Shown here: positions 21,834-36,800 of the stretch, one piece after another | Numbering within the stretch: position 1 is the stretch's first letter | How the letters are laid out: the number at the start of each line of letters is the position of its first letter | NCBI GenBank assembly: GCA_040954595.2 | Contig: CM082578.2 | Coordinates: 16,802,001 to 16,866,000 of the forward strand | DNA from: Balanoglossus misakiensis | Lineage: Eukaryota; Hemichordata | Direction of reading: 5' to 3' | DNA length: 64,000 bases | Translations under genes and position numbers: made by a program | The notes under the pieces: generated by a model | Seen by the model: only the letters and a program-made list of their open reading frames with translations | The model's database searches: none | Told to the model about the DNA's origin: nothing

Positions 21834-24800
21834 ATGTCAGGTAGTCAGAAAGCACGTATTTTTGGACGGAGTTTATTCAGTGATAGTAAACTGTTCACAG
21901 CACATGTCGCTGTCAGGTCACGTGCGTGTAGCCGACACAGGCGTCAAAATTTTGTCGTTAAAAGTACAGCAACCTGTCGTTATAACAATGAATCAAATAC
22001 ACTTGGCAACGACAATAATTTTCGCGACACAGCGACAAGGGAAAGCTTATCATCTCCAGAAGGAAAGAAATCAAAAAGACAACATAGAGGGCGCAGTATA
22101 CTAGAAAGACCAGGTGTTCTCAGAGTTGAACATATGAGTCAAGAAGATGTGGTACATCACCTGGCTTCACAAATTGTGTACCAGAAAGGTTCGTATTACG
22201 TTTGATTAAAAAAAATCTTTATATAAATATAAGGAGGACTTTGTCAGCACTAATCAGACGTGCTTTTGCATTTTTTAATTAGCTTTCTCAGTAAACTATT
22301 CAGAAATAACTGCAACAAATTTTAAACTTACCACAGATATTGACAACTGACTGTATTTGGCAGTGTCATGTAAATTAACTGCTTATTTGCATATTTAACA
22401 AATATGGGCATATATGGAACTTTCTTGACCCCTATGTGACCTTTACATCCTGGCATTTTGTTGGTATGAGTTAACCATTCTGAGTTAAAACTCTGGCACA
22501 GTCACCCATATTTGAGTTTATGCACTGTAATTCATCCTAGAAAAAAAAAATCAAAGTTTGGCTGTTACAAAGTGGTGACTGTTGTTTGTAATGTTGAATG
22601 ATGTATAATGTCATACCAACAAAAGACCAAGCTGCAAGGTCACCCAGGGGTCACGGAAATGGCCTATAAAAATGTTTAATGTTCTTCAAACAAACATCTT
22701 TGTGGGTTCTATTTTGTGGATATCTAAAAGTGATTGACCCCCCCCCCCCATTGAACATGGAAAAGTGGGTGGACCCCCCCCCCCCCCCCCCCAATTCTAA
22801 AACAGGGTGACCTCCCCAATGAATCCACCCCAGGCCGAAGAAACTGACCAGTCCCTTAATTGGCTTCAGATCATATGAGAAACAATTAGCTGTGAGTGTC
22901 CATACAATCACAGAGTCATGACAAACTGTGCCGTATATCAAATTGATTTTGCATTGTTGCTTCTGACGTTTGATCAATCATGCAACTGTCTGTGAACAGG
23001 ATTAATGTATCTGACTGTTTCTTTCAATAGCTAGGTAATGTTGTTTACTTTACTTCGTGTGCAACCAATGAGTAGTTCACAGCTTGCAAGATGTGTACAT
23101 TGGTGAAAACATATTTCACATCTATTTTATGAAAAACAATGAATGAACCAAAGTCGTGGTGTAAGGATGAAATGGTTTACAGATGCATTTTAATGTATTT
23201 TAAATATCTCTGGAAGCCTTCAAAATCCCCTGCATTAAAAATCTTCAAAGTCCACATTTATGATAAAAGTGACCGTTTTCCATTGGAAAAAATGGTTGTG
23301 TTAAAAAATTTTAATGAATAAAAACACCCCAGTAGATGCATATGGGGGATAATGCCAAATGGACATGAATATCACTGGTATTATTAATACAAAGTACACT
23401 CACATTGTATAATGTAAGACTTTCTGTGATAGCCACCACAAAGATGCACAGAAGCCAAGCAGTACAGTTTATGTAGCCTGTTTTTATTCATTCAAAATCT
23501 TTGTCTCTCTGGCACACAGTACACATTTTATACATCCAGTGCATCATGCATTTTCCAAGGTCATATATTGTTACCTTATGGCATTACTTAACCCAGTATA
23601 ATGAAATATTGCTATACATGTTGTCATTTATCTTCATAAAAAATTCAAAGTGCTGTGATTGCAGTGATTTCCAACTGCAAAAACAGCTGCATGAAATATG
23701 GTGTGATCAAACTTGCACCCCAAATTTGCTTATGTGAAGGGCAGATCTATGAATATAAAAATGGAGAGAAAGCATAGATAAATTTAATCGTGTCTGAAGC
23801 TGTAAATTATGTAGAAGAAAAAAATATGTTGAATTTATTTAACGAAATACACAGTGACCAAGACAATGTCTTCAAGCCTACAAATTGCTAGTCTACTTTT
23901 CTCACATTGGTCACTTCGCTGACTTTCTAAAGTTGGGAAATTTCATATTTTTTCCACTTCATCTTGTGCTTTCAGGTGTGGCAGTATTTATTGAGAAAGG
24001 TCATAATGTTATTGTAAAGTTACGACTCGATCACTTTCCTGCAGGAGGTGATTTTGACAAATTTATGAACAGTCTGGTGGTTTGTCTCTTTTTATATCCT
24101 GTTGCTATGTATACCCCTGAGTAGTTAACTATGAGGTATATACATGTAGCTGTGGTCACTCACAGCGCATAAATTGTCAGCGGTGATATCAAACACGGTC
24201 TCCTAGTTCTCTTACATAAAGGTATCGGGAGAGTATAAATAAAACACGATGTTATCCATAAATTCTTCTTTTCAGATGGCATTATTGGCCTAAATAAACC
24301 AGCGGGAATGGGAATACATTCTGCAAGTAATCAAGATTCAAGGAATGCAGTAAATCTCCACGATCTTTTACCCCGCCTCAGCGAATTGCTTGGAGAACAG
24401 CACATCCATTTTGTGAAAGCACCAGAAAGGTTAGTCATAATCAAAAATATTACCGGTAATTCTTCAAGATTTACGGTTGTCATATGAATCTGCTCCCCAG
24501 TTGCACTATTCTCAGGGGTGAGTAAATCCTTTGGCCCCGAGCTCATGGGATCTGACTAACCCTGAGTGACTAGAAAGTTATTTGGTTTTAACACTGACTT
24601 TGAACCGGTCAGGCTCGTTGAAACCGAGGCGGCTGTATTAATCTTTTTATTTTGCTGCCGGGCTATGAAGAGTATAATTTTGCTCACCCCTGATTCTGTT
24701 CTGTGTGAGAGACGTGCATGATGCACTGTTTTATTCAAAACCTAATTAAGTAGCGATAATATTCCACCAGGTGTTATCTCATTAATATTCATAAGAATGA

Positions 24801-27800
24801 CAAAGGTATAAAAGAAGAACAGGGCAAAAGAATCTGTGTCATTTCCTCGCACAGGGAAGGGCAGAAGCTACAAGGAATATAACAGAGGATAGTGGGTAAG
24901 AAATGGCCTTAAGGTAGAGGGCCAAAGGGAATGTTGGACGGATAGGCACTAGTAGTGAGGGGCAGTCACCCTTATCAACTTTTTCTGTCAAACTTTACGA
25001 CAAAGACTAGGAAAACATCATGCTTTCTCAGGCAAAGAGCATTTAAACACAGTGGATGCACCACAAAAGGATGTACATGTAGCTCAAATAATGACATTGC
25101 TATCCGTGAATGCTCTGTGTGTGAGAGCAAAAAAAGCTGCACTTTCGTTGAATCGGAAGTCAAACAATCATGCGGTTTGTGATGTTGTGAAGGACAGGTG
25201 AAACTATCGGTGATCTGCCGCTGATTTAGAGATATTAAAAAAGGGCTTTCATCTCACATTGGCCTGGGAATAACATTGAAGTAGCCACATAAATAACATC
25301 AATATGGTCGTGGTCAAAAAATGGTAGACTTTGAAAACATTTAACATATCCTCAAGACATTTCCTGCTGGCAATAATGGCAATTATACTTATGGGTAGAA
25401 GAAAACCAAGTAAATACTGTAGATGATATCAAATATTGTTTGTGCATCACACACTGACATACAAGCCGCGGTAACAGCCGGCAAGCAAGATGTCTTCAAC
25501 AGGAAATAACTATGATTACTCTATGATCTGTATGCCACAAGAATTTACATAAAGTGTAATGACTTTTGGGAATAACATGCAGCACTTGGGCAGAGCTCAA
25601 CGGGCACTTGGACCAATATAGATCCTGATGATCCCCAAGATTTTCTCCTATAATCTTTTTAGTGCACCCGGGTAGATCAGTTCAGGTCATTCCAGTTCAA
25701 CGGTGGCAAGTTCACTAGCTGTCACCAAAATTTGCCTGACCTCCCCGGAGAATTCCATAAATCTTGAGTTCGGTGTTGGTTTGGTCATAGTTGGATTTGT
25801 TTTAACTGTCAACATTTCAATCGCAGGGACTTGCAGGATTTATACTTTGCGATTGGCTGAACGGATCGCTAAAATATGTATTTGATGATATCTCCCACAC
25901 TTTCTCAATCTTCAGGGAGTGTTCCGGGGTTACGTTATTAGCCACAGGTCCTGGTATTGCCGCTGAAATTGATCAATCATTGAAGAAAGCAAGAAGACAA
26001 AGTATTTTGACCAGAAGATACTGGTGAGTCATTGCTAATTTATTCATTATTACAGAAAGATAATGCATATGTTATTTCTGTGTTGATCAAAAAGCAAACT
26101 ATTATAATCTACATTTCTTGAGTTGTTGTATGCAGAGACAAAGAGAAGACACAACATGTAATCTGTAGATGTAGGTTTCTGCAATAATATCGCTGTCTGT
26201 GAAATATCATATCTCAGAAAAATGAAATTTACTCCCTGAAGGTCTTGTGCTATATTTACAAACACATTGAATGATCATGAAGAATTTTGGACAAAAAAAC
26301 TGCAAAATCATTCATTGAAAATAGCATTATTGACCTCAAAAATTCCAGGAAAATCACTAGAAAAACTCCTGACATGTCAATTTTGAATGACTTTGAATCC
26401 TGTAGTTGCCACAATTTGGATTACATGAAAGTGAGCAGTCTATTTGATTAATCTATATTGTCTTGGGTATAGAGAAATGGCTGGCTACAGGGATTATCAT
26501 TAAAATGTCCAAAATTCCAAATCTGTGAATAATGACGTTTAAGCACTGAGTGATGCTGTAGTCCCTGATGCTTTAGATCTTAAGACGAGATACATGTATC
26601 GCCACGTAGCCATTACTATGCATGTTGCTGCAGGTAATGTCTGCCAGGCCAGGCATGTATAACTCTGTCTGCATGTAATTGCTTTCCAATAGATAAGCCA
26701 GTTCTTAAAACAAATTCAATATATGGGTGCACCGACCGCCGTGCAAACACTTAACCTCCTTCAGTGGCTTAAGAACTCGCCAAACTCTACAACTATAAAT
26801 GTACATCACTGCCATCCTAGTCTTATGCATGTATTGGTACCATACAACATATGGCCCATTCACAGATTCTCTGCCACTGTAGTGCAGCATTGCAGGGCTT
26901 GCCCTGTGGTGCACATGGCATGCCTGCGAGAATACATTCTTAGCAGGATCCCATTTGCATGGCAGAGGAAGAGAATAAATCCCGCTCTCTGAAGCTGCAG
27001 GTGTTTTATATATATAATTGTAACTTGGTAGGAAGCTAAGTGACTGAGTGAAGGAAATGTCTCATATATCATTTATTATCACAAACATTATACATGTACC
27101 GGTACATACAAAGTTACAGTGAAATGAGTTTCATCAGACATTAGTTTGTCTAATCATGCATTATAAATGTTTTCAAGTAAACCGCCAGTTTCATTACTTA
27201 GAAACATTTTGTTTACTTTCTAAAATACTGACATAATACATGTACTCTTACAAAATATAAATATCTGTGAAATGATTGATAAACATGAAGGAGTTGTCTT
27301 CTTCTTCAAAGAAGCAAAAATAAAATAAAAAGGGAAACTAAATCTAATATAATTTTTAGACAGTTCTTTCCGTTGAAATATCTTTTGGTGTAAAGATGAA
27401 ACACAATCGAACAAGTCGATTCTTTGCCATATTTATTGCTACAACTTTTGCTTTTACTGGTACATGAGTCACTCAAGTCGAATCGATTAATTGATCCAGT
27501 CAACGTGCCTTGACACAGATTCAGGTTATTATTGGACTGAACTGCAGCAGTACAACTTGAACCCACAATACTCGAAGCAATTAGATAAACTAGATGGCCT
27601 TCTGATCATTGCCAACTTGAAAAGAGATTTGCTTGATGCAACATAATTGAATAATGCCGAGTGCCCTCACCAGAGAATGCTTGTTATCAGGCCAGCTTCA
27701 ATGAGCGTAACAAATGACTACTTGCACTAATGAAATTTCTTTTGTCGCAGCTGTAGTATCATTTCAGAGCTTCCCCCCTGTGAATCATTTTGAGAGACAT

Positions 27801-30800
27801 GACACAGAAAATTACTCCCTTAGATAGAAGTGACAGTGTAGAGTTAATTTCCATCAGGGATTACACAATAACATTATTCTTGTGATTAATTATATTATTA
27901 TATTTGTTTATTTCAGACTTAATACCTGTCCATGTAAATAAAGAGTATATAATATTTTAAAAATATAGATAATAAACACACAAGCTAAACCTAGCTTTAG
28001 AGAAGAATTGTGTGCCATATTAGAGCTTACTATCACAATTTACAACTGATTAGCTGGCTGTGTGTGAAGAATAGTGATAACAAAAGATAATGATGACACC
28101 CAAGTCAAAGGCGAGACAAGATTCTCCGTGAGAATCACTCCTCCTCATTCAGCATATGATACCCACAATGCTGTGCAAAGATATGACACCATTTCGCAGA
28201 AATTCAACCCATTTCTTCTTCATAGTTCCAAGCTTCGTCATTAATTATCAGTGATATTAAACTTCCAAAGATATACATGTTCGTATTAGTGCGTAATTAG
28301 AGGACATCTGGCCATTCATGTTTTTTGAAGTCTGCAAATTAACATTACTTTTTTTGGCTGTAATCAATGTTAACATTACAGTGTGCATTTGAATTATGAG
28401 AGTAATTTAGATTATATTCTGATATGACAAATGTGAAAATCGAATGACATTGGTGTCATGCTCTGGAAGTGTACATAGGCCTGTGTAAATTATATTGCGC
28501 AATATACATTTTCTAGATATACCGCTAGCTATAGACTATCAAGATTGAGGTGTGCACGCACTGATATGTTATCTGAATTTCTTTCAGGGCAGTAACAGTT
28601 GGTGTACCAAAACCACTGAAAGGTAAGCCCTACACTGATGCAAATTTCGTCAAAGTAGCAAGCCCCAAGCAATATGGGCACACATCCAAATTTTATATTA
28701 AGTCGCCTTGCAGCATCAAAGGCACACACTTCACCATCTTCCATGGCTACACAACTTTCCAGTGGGTGAGTAATAAAAACAGATAAAATGATGATGGCAC
28801 GACTATAATTCTGAGCGAAATGAGTTTTCTGCGTTCATTTGTGATCATGCCGACCAGCATAAATTTTGAATGGCTTCTTTTGTCTGCACGAATACAAATA
28901 ATGGCGTTGCTGAAAAAAAAGTCTTAATATCATATCATATTATATGCCCCCCCCCCCTCCTGAGTTGTATTGCCATCATGCTTAAGATATATCAGCCATT
29001 AAATTAAGTCTTAGAGTGGTGATATGCAGTAGAGTTGTTCACACCAAAATTTGTAGATTTTATTTGGTCTGTAGTCATATGCTGTACCGTACATATCTGG
29101 ACCTATAACACATTAACACCAAGAAGCTCTGCAAGGTTGTTTTTCTTTTCCTTTGAAATGTAGCGACTCGGCTACTGTGTTCCTTAATGGAAAAAAATGA
29201 TTTGGATAAATCCAAATTCTAAAGAAAGATGATTTATGACTTAAACGTAGATGACGATGATAAGCTCATGAGGTATGAGTATGCCTATTGAGTGATATCG
29301 CAAGAATTTAATGTTTTTTCATAAGTGTAAAGATAATCCGTATGACATAAAACGGGTAATGTTTCTTCAAAGTAGAGATACAAAAATCAGTTAATTGTCT
29401 ACGAGTTGGGCTTTAAAATATAAATTGTTGAAGTTTCATGAGGTGCAGGTTTATGCGTAAATTTCATGATTTTATTTTCAATGTAAAATTGATTCATATA
29501 CTTACTGAAGGATGAGAGTATATAAGGATGGTACAAATAGGGAGGACTCTCAAATATGGCTGAGCTTTCACTTTACCACTGGTTATAATGGATAAAATGA
29601 AACCAGGGCACATGCATGAATCAAAGTATCCCCCCCCCTCCCCAGAAAATGATATCATCTCCATCACAAATCAGCATCGATGTGATGGGGATGATGTATC
29701 GCTTTGTCACCCCTCTTTAAGCAATCTGACCCGTAATGCATTTCCTTGTGAAACTGTGTCCCAGGGAATCTTTGTAAATGTTTGGATACTTCCAAAGTCA
29801 ACTCCACTTGATTGCCAGTGGTCTATTATGCATGTGCCCAGAGATTGCTCTATTTCCCCCATGTATAAAGTCCATTTTCCACAATTACACACTCCACAGA
29901 CCTCAAGTTGAATATGATAAAATGGGATTTTAATGCCCCTGGAAGTGCATCTGAAGCATTTCACTGTCCCCTGAAAAAGATCGCTCCTAAGGGTTTATTT
30001 CGATCATCATTTTAAATGTGTGAAACAAAATGACACAAATGATAAAGCTGTAATATGTCAACCCAATTACACTGATCAGAATCATTGTATTGTCTTAATT
30101 AGTCTCTGCATTTAATCAAACATCTGTCATGTAAAAATAATTGGGTGATAAATGAAGAGTGGTATCATGTTTGGCAGTTGTATAATTCTGATGTATGACA
30201 ATTTACGTCTAGCTGACAATATTTTGTGGGGATAATGAAATGAAAAATGGGCAGCCTTGTTATAGCAGTGTTGAAATGATGGGATATATTAACACTAACT
30301 GCTGTCCTCATGAATTCCCCTTGGAGGATTATAACTTATACCACATATTGATATCATACCACTGCTGCTTAGCAAGGATGAATCTACAATTGTAGTGTTT
30401 AATTATCTTTGCAATCAAGTTTGTGTACACACATTAAACAAAAAGACGACATTCGATCGTGCTTCAGATGGTCCAATGCGATTGTTTGCATCTGTTGTAC
30501 ACAATATGGTACAAAAAACCATTGCGCATAATCTCCAAAAAATCAGACAAAAGCCTAAAATTGTTCGTTACTATAGGCACCATCATATTGAATGAATATG
30601 TCACTCTTCTCTTTCCTTAATTATCACACTGTGATAATCAAGGTCACCATAGCAAAGTTTTCAATCGAAGAACCAGCAGTACGATTTGATATTCAAAATG
30701 GCTGCCAATAAACTCTCGCCTGCAGCATATCATGAGCAAATTCTGAATTATTCATTCCTTAATAGCAAGATGGGGGTGAACACCTTCATTTCTTGTTCGC

Positions 30801-33800
30801 TTTCAGAGTGGTTCCATGAAATTTTAAATACCGCACTGAGCAAAGTGTGGCAAGTTTGAAGGCCTTGGCATTTCTCTGAAAATCTCTCCCCTCGGAGCAA
30901 ATGTATCTTAAAGAGAATTACAGCGGTCTTAATTCATTGCATAGAAATGAGTCCGTTTTATTATGAATTTTATAGCAAGAGTTTGCATTGTGGCAAAACA
31001 GATTTCAGATTAGTCCAATATGAATCTTCAAACACACAATTCTTTCCATGAGTAAATACCGCATATGAAAATATGTGTTCAAAGGAGAAGTGACAATTTG
31101 CCGCCGTGCAAAACATATCTTCAGAATATGTCTGAAAGAAATTAAATTCCAAAGAGGCATTAATTAATTATAATGCCGTGAAATTACAAAGGAAAAATCT
31201 CATAAATGTGTAATATTGAAACGCAACTTCAAAGAAGCCTTAATGCGCTGTTGTAAAAGTTGTTATTAATGTGTAAAATGAAAATCAACTCGCAGCACTG
31301 CAGCTTTGGGTATGTATAGAATCTTATCAATAAATTATAAAGAAAGAAAAACTGAAGTGTATTGTTCTGAAAGGAAAGGAATCCTTGAATGTATCAGAAA
31401 TTGAAAAAAAGAAATGAATGCTGTGACTTTGCAAACATTGGTGGGTCAATTTCCATTTGGAAAATTGGCTATAAGTATAAACAGCACTACACTTGCAGAG
31501 TTCCCAGATTGTCCCGTTGAGACCATGCATCATTTATAGATATGAGAAGTCAATTAGTTTTCCAATTTCAGAGTCGGACTGGAAAGTGTGGAATTTGCAG
31601 AGTTTGCTATAGGGGGTTTCGCAATGAATTTTGAATCGGCTGCACCTGCTCACGAGGTGCGATAATGTTTCGTCTAGTTTAGTGCGTGTGATATGTGTGA
31701 CTTAGCTGTCGTGGTAACCGTGCATGTTTGTGTGTGGTAGGGAATTTGCATTTTCAGTTGAGTGGCCCTTGCAGAGAAACGCCAGCTGATCAACTCGGCC
31801 ATTCAGATGACATGTTCAGCTCAGTGACATGTGCAGCTTTATTGTTAACCTTTCCACGCAGAGCGTTTTGACAGTTCCACCTCTTTTCCCCCAATTCAGC
31901 GTACGGTATTTGCACATCATAAATTACAGCTGCTAGTCCAGTGGATGGCCAGGATTTATTTACCTCTGACAAGTATATGATTATAACCAAACACACACAC
32001 AGGTTGTGAAAACTAAAAAAGATCTGCAATGAACATCAAATGATTTATAGAAAATTTGCCCTTGTGTTTGTCCCACAAATTTCTCCCAATGTAATGCTGG
32101 ACTTAGCATGATGGGCAGTATTACTATTTGGCAAAGATTCATTCACCATCAGGAAATTAGGATACAAATTATAAATAGCTCTGAGATTAGGGCGATCAAA
32201 AAATAGGCATTCCTTAATTGAAAGAGAAAAATCGGGCCGGACAGACGGCATTTTGTGGATCAATAGCGCTCCTACTGTCAGTGATGCTTGAGATCAGTGT
32301 GAATGCCAGGATGCCAATACCAGCTGTAGCAGAGACTCCCATATGTTTATCCCCCGTTGCTTCAATTCCTACCTCGGCGATCTTTGCGGTTTACGGAATG
32401 AATGAAATCCAATCTCGCTTCTTGAACATCTGGATATATCGATGCTTTTAGTTGAATGTAGGTATTAACTACGGCTGATTTGCAATTCATGAAAAATGAT
32501 CGGGAGCTTACAAATTTCAGCACTTACAAATTTCAGAACAAAATGAGAATATCACAGTGGTGAGGACGCAATGGGAATTGGTGAAGTAAATTGGCTACCT
32601 TATTACCGCCACTCAATACATGAAATGAAATATCATAGCCACATTACTTATTGTATATGTGCCGAGCAGCTCTGAATAATTGATCAAAATGCTTTGTTCT
32701 CATTTTGATTGCCAGCCAGGGATGATTTGATATGCCAGTAACTTCAAATTGAGACGTGGGTTCCATTACAACACAAAACAGCTGAGACACGGCGGTTTTA
32801 CCGCTGTATTAAGGCATATTTGATTAGATTCTACTCCAATAAACTGAAGAATACATACAAGAAAATAGCGATGTTGTATTAATTGATAGTCTACACAATG
32901 CAGAAATGGTAACACAGTGCAGTGAATGTTGCCAACTTAACATATGGTGCTATGGGAACTCTCTCCCTCCCCCACTATATCCATCAAAATCAGACAAAAT
33001 GCTAAAGGCCACACTATCATTTCAAACCAGGCCAACAGAAGTTGAAGCCACTCACAATATTATGCTGCCTGTCTGAAATATTTCATAACAATGAGGAATA
33101 TGATCACATTAGAGATATGCTAACATAATTCCATGGTTACCAGTAGAGATAAGAATTGCATTCAAGACCCTTTTCAATCGGCCAAGCTAACGTACAATGT
33201 ACGTGGTACACCACACAGTTGTTACTCATTCCATTAATCATAATAATCATAATTTATCACCATAATTGCACAAACCTGGTCGACAGTCTCTGTTTTGATA
33301 TAACTCATTCAAAACATATTTCGTGACAGTTTCTATCCTATATGCCCCAGCCATGTCGAGAGTTCAAACCATCTGCAGTTATACATACAGCAGAAAGTCC
33401 TGTAAAATCGAATACTCCTGGACTATATTGCCATCATAAAATGACATAAAGATGATTGTAAAAACTTCTGTAGAACTATTTCATGAAATGCTAGAAAAAC
33501 TGACTAAAAATCCTGCAAATTTGAATGACTTCCAGTGTTGGAACCTGGATATTAGGATATTCAAATGCAGTAGAAAACCCTGTGTATGTGTTCGCTGTTT
33601 TCAGTAATATCACACTTCTTTTGGTTTCATTTCAGGGGTGATTGACGTTGCCATAGCAGAACAACTAAGTGGCGGGCTGCAGATGGTATGTATTTTTCTT
33701 ATTTCCATGCTTACAGAGCTAACAACAATATCTCCAGATTATTTGACACCAGGGACAACCACAGCAGGCTAATCTGACGCGATTAATCCCCAAAATGAAC

Positions 33801-36800
33801 ATGTAGACAAATGCATACTCAATTTTGCAAACTCATATTATTTACACATTCAAACTATAGCCTGTACAAAGCCAATTTAAGATTTGAATTCTTCACAAAA
33901 ACTGTTTGATTTCAAGCCATCTTAAAATGTTTCTTATAATGTTATAGTTCAGTGGATGAAATGAGAAATTTATTGCTTAAATGGTTTATCGAGAGATAAA
34001 TATTCTGCCTTTAATCCCCCCCCCCCTTCTCAGCACATGACTTTCCCTTTTCCTGGAATATTCATTTGTGACTGTAAACATCTTTTGTCAGCAGTTTGAC
34101 CTGATCTTGATCTTGCCAGGCATGTGATCAAGATCTCGAGAGCAAATCATACGCTTGGGTAAATTTGTACCAGCCACAGGCTTTATTATACAAAGAGAAT
34201 AACTGACTCATGGCCAAAAAACACTGCAAAGAAAGACGTCACAGGTTCTGTTCTGAGTTGGAGAACTTGGAGAAAAAGGAAGATCCTTGACTTGATCTTT
34301 AGATCACTGAATATCAAGGTCTACACCACATTAGGTGCATCATGTCGATCACTACGACACAATGTATCATATGGATTTACAGAAAGTACAAATGCTCTAC
34401 AGGGAGCCTATAATTCAAAAGAGGACGTGCAAAAGAGGCATGTACTGCACATCTGTATTACCAGTATAAACAGCCATTGCACTACAGTCATCTATGCAAA
34501 TTTATACCACTGTTACCATGGAAAACTGCAACATAACAATCACAGATTTTCAGTGGGTGGCGCAAAGACTACAGACATGCTCTTTTGATGGGCAAAATTA
34601 TGTACATTAGAGGTGACCATATACGGTACTTTCAAGGCGATACACAATTAATGTATGTACCAATTAAGGCTATAAAATTATTGGGGAGAATTTCAGAACA
34701 GACACACCTCAGTATAGCCACTGGTACAAAACTAGTGCTTTTAATTGCAAAAAATAAAATATACCCAACCAAGTTTATAACTTATCCCCATTTACACATG
34801 AACATGCATGTCAATTTCTCACTTTCTCCAGGTTGTTGTCAAAAAAGATCCTTCAAAACAAAGCATCAGCAAAGGTCATACGAAGAAGACATTGACGCAA
34901 TATAGAGTGTTGGACCACAACAACCACTGTGCTCTAGTAGAGTTACAACCTCTCAAAGGTATGTCCAACGTAACTCCTATTTTTGAGTGAAGGTGACGGC
35001 AAACAGAAGGTCTCAGGCAAAACAATTATTTACACCTTCATTTCAAAACTTGGGAAAAGGCTAACTTAATTTGGGACGAAATTTGTATCTTTCCCCACTG
35101 CAAATCTAAAAGCCAGGATATCATGCCTGGGGGCGGGTGTCATTCATACTGATAGATTAAGGGTATTTTTGGATGTAACATTATAACCACAGAGGCAGCA
35201 TGTTCTAATTTACAGACGCGCTTCCTTCTAAACTATATGTACCAGTAGGCATTTGCAAACATATTGTCCAAACCAAAAAGATGAAGATGCCACACCCCAT
35301 TCATCCAGATATTATACCTGGAGCAAACATTTAATAACCAGAATATGTCATCTATATAGAATATTCTAACAATGGCGTTGGATCAAACTACGGTGGTGCA
35401 AGGGTGAAGCAACTTGATTTTCCCAGTTAGAATCACTTACCTCAGTATGTTGGATTAAATTTCCAACTTCGCCATCCCTTGGGCTGACTCGGCCACTGAG
35501 TGGGTAATTCCAGCGCACACAAACAGCTGCAACTTTCACCAGGTTAATTAATTACTTTTAAACGTGTAACCCTCCTCACAAATGTATCCGGTCTAACATG
35601 TTTGGCTACACGTTCTGGTATTCTTGTCACCATGAATTTGAAATGTCATCCTTTTACAAGAAAAGTTACAGGGTTTTAGACATGCCCAGGGGTAATGCAG
35701 GGTTAGGGCAAAGTAATTAAATTCTGGATAGTGCGGTCCCAGTGTGTAATATGTGTAGGGTTTTGGGTGGATTTCCTGATCAGCACTTGCAATGCTTCAA
35801 CTGAATAAGTTGCCTTAAAGGGACAAAATTGCTCCCCTTGGATATATTCTCAGGTTATTTTTAGTTTGTGTGTGAGGATTTAATAATGTTTTTCTGTTAA
35901 CTGATCTGAACTGAACTGCATATTCTGACTTACCTGTAATTATAGAACTCCTTTGCTCATTTATTTATAAACACTACACTAACATAATTTCTTTGATCAT
36001 GTGCTCCATGGCTGGAAAAGCACCTCCCCCCCACCCCACCCCCCATTCATGCATTTTTAAGAGTACCATTCCCTGGACAGCCTGATTACAAAAATTATTT
36101 ATATCTACGGTATACCGGTATACTCAACGTATATCACCTGACCTACTTGTGATACAGATTGACATTTTGTAGCATATGGAGACTGTGCTGGTACATGTAT
36201 CCTGAAAGTCACAGTAAATTGATCTTTAGTATGCTTATTATAACTCATAAAAATTGCTTAAAAGGCCTACAAATGTATGGTAACTATCATAAATTTCCAT
36301 AGAAACCACATTAACTACGAACATAACAGTTTTTCACAGTCTAATGTCACAGTATATTTGATAAATAGCACTTAATTTACACTCAAGTACCTACAAAGAA
36401 AATGTACTTTGCTCACAAAGTTTCCATCAGTCAATTCTTTTTTCACAAAAATTTCACTTTTCTCAAAGTGCTTGGACAGACAGCAAAGCATATGTAAGTT
36501 GCAAAGGGACTGTAACATACATTTATGGACATTTTCCATTATATAAATGTAGAGGTAGCCACTAACACGGGTTAGACTGTACCTTGGTTTCATCGTCTGC
36601 TTGCTGTCAGGAGGGGAGTGGCTCATGATTTTTAAATTACTGCAGTAATGTTGGTGTATTCCTTGCTAAACACTGTTAAATGTGAAACTTGACCGCACAG
36701 TATCAATTAACCCATTTCCAATGCCTTAATTCCTTAATAGTGTGTGAAATAAAATAGGTGATCACGCTTAGTAATTGGCCCCAGGCAACCCTTCAAATCG

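Noticed and set aside
30620-30638. Palindrome ATTATCACA-C-TGTGATAAT as a hairpin or operator-like site
   Set aside because: It is single, short and within an AT-rich intron, so it is not distinguishable from chance.
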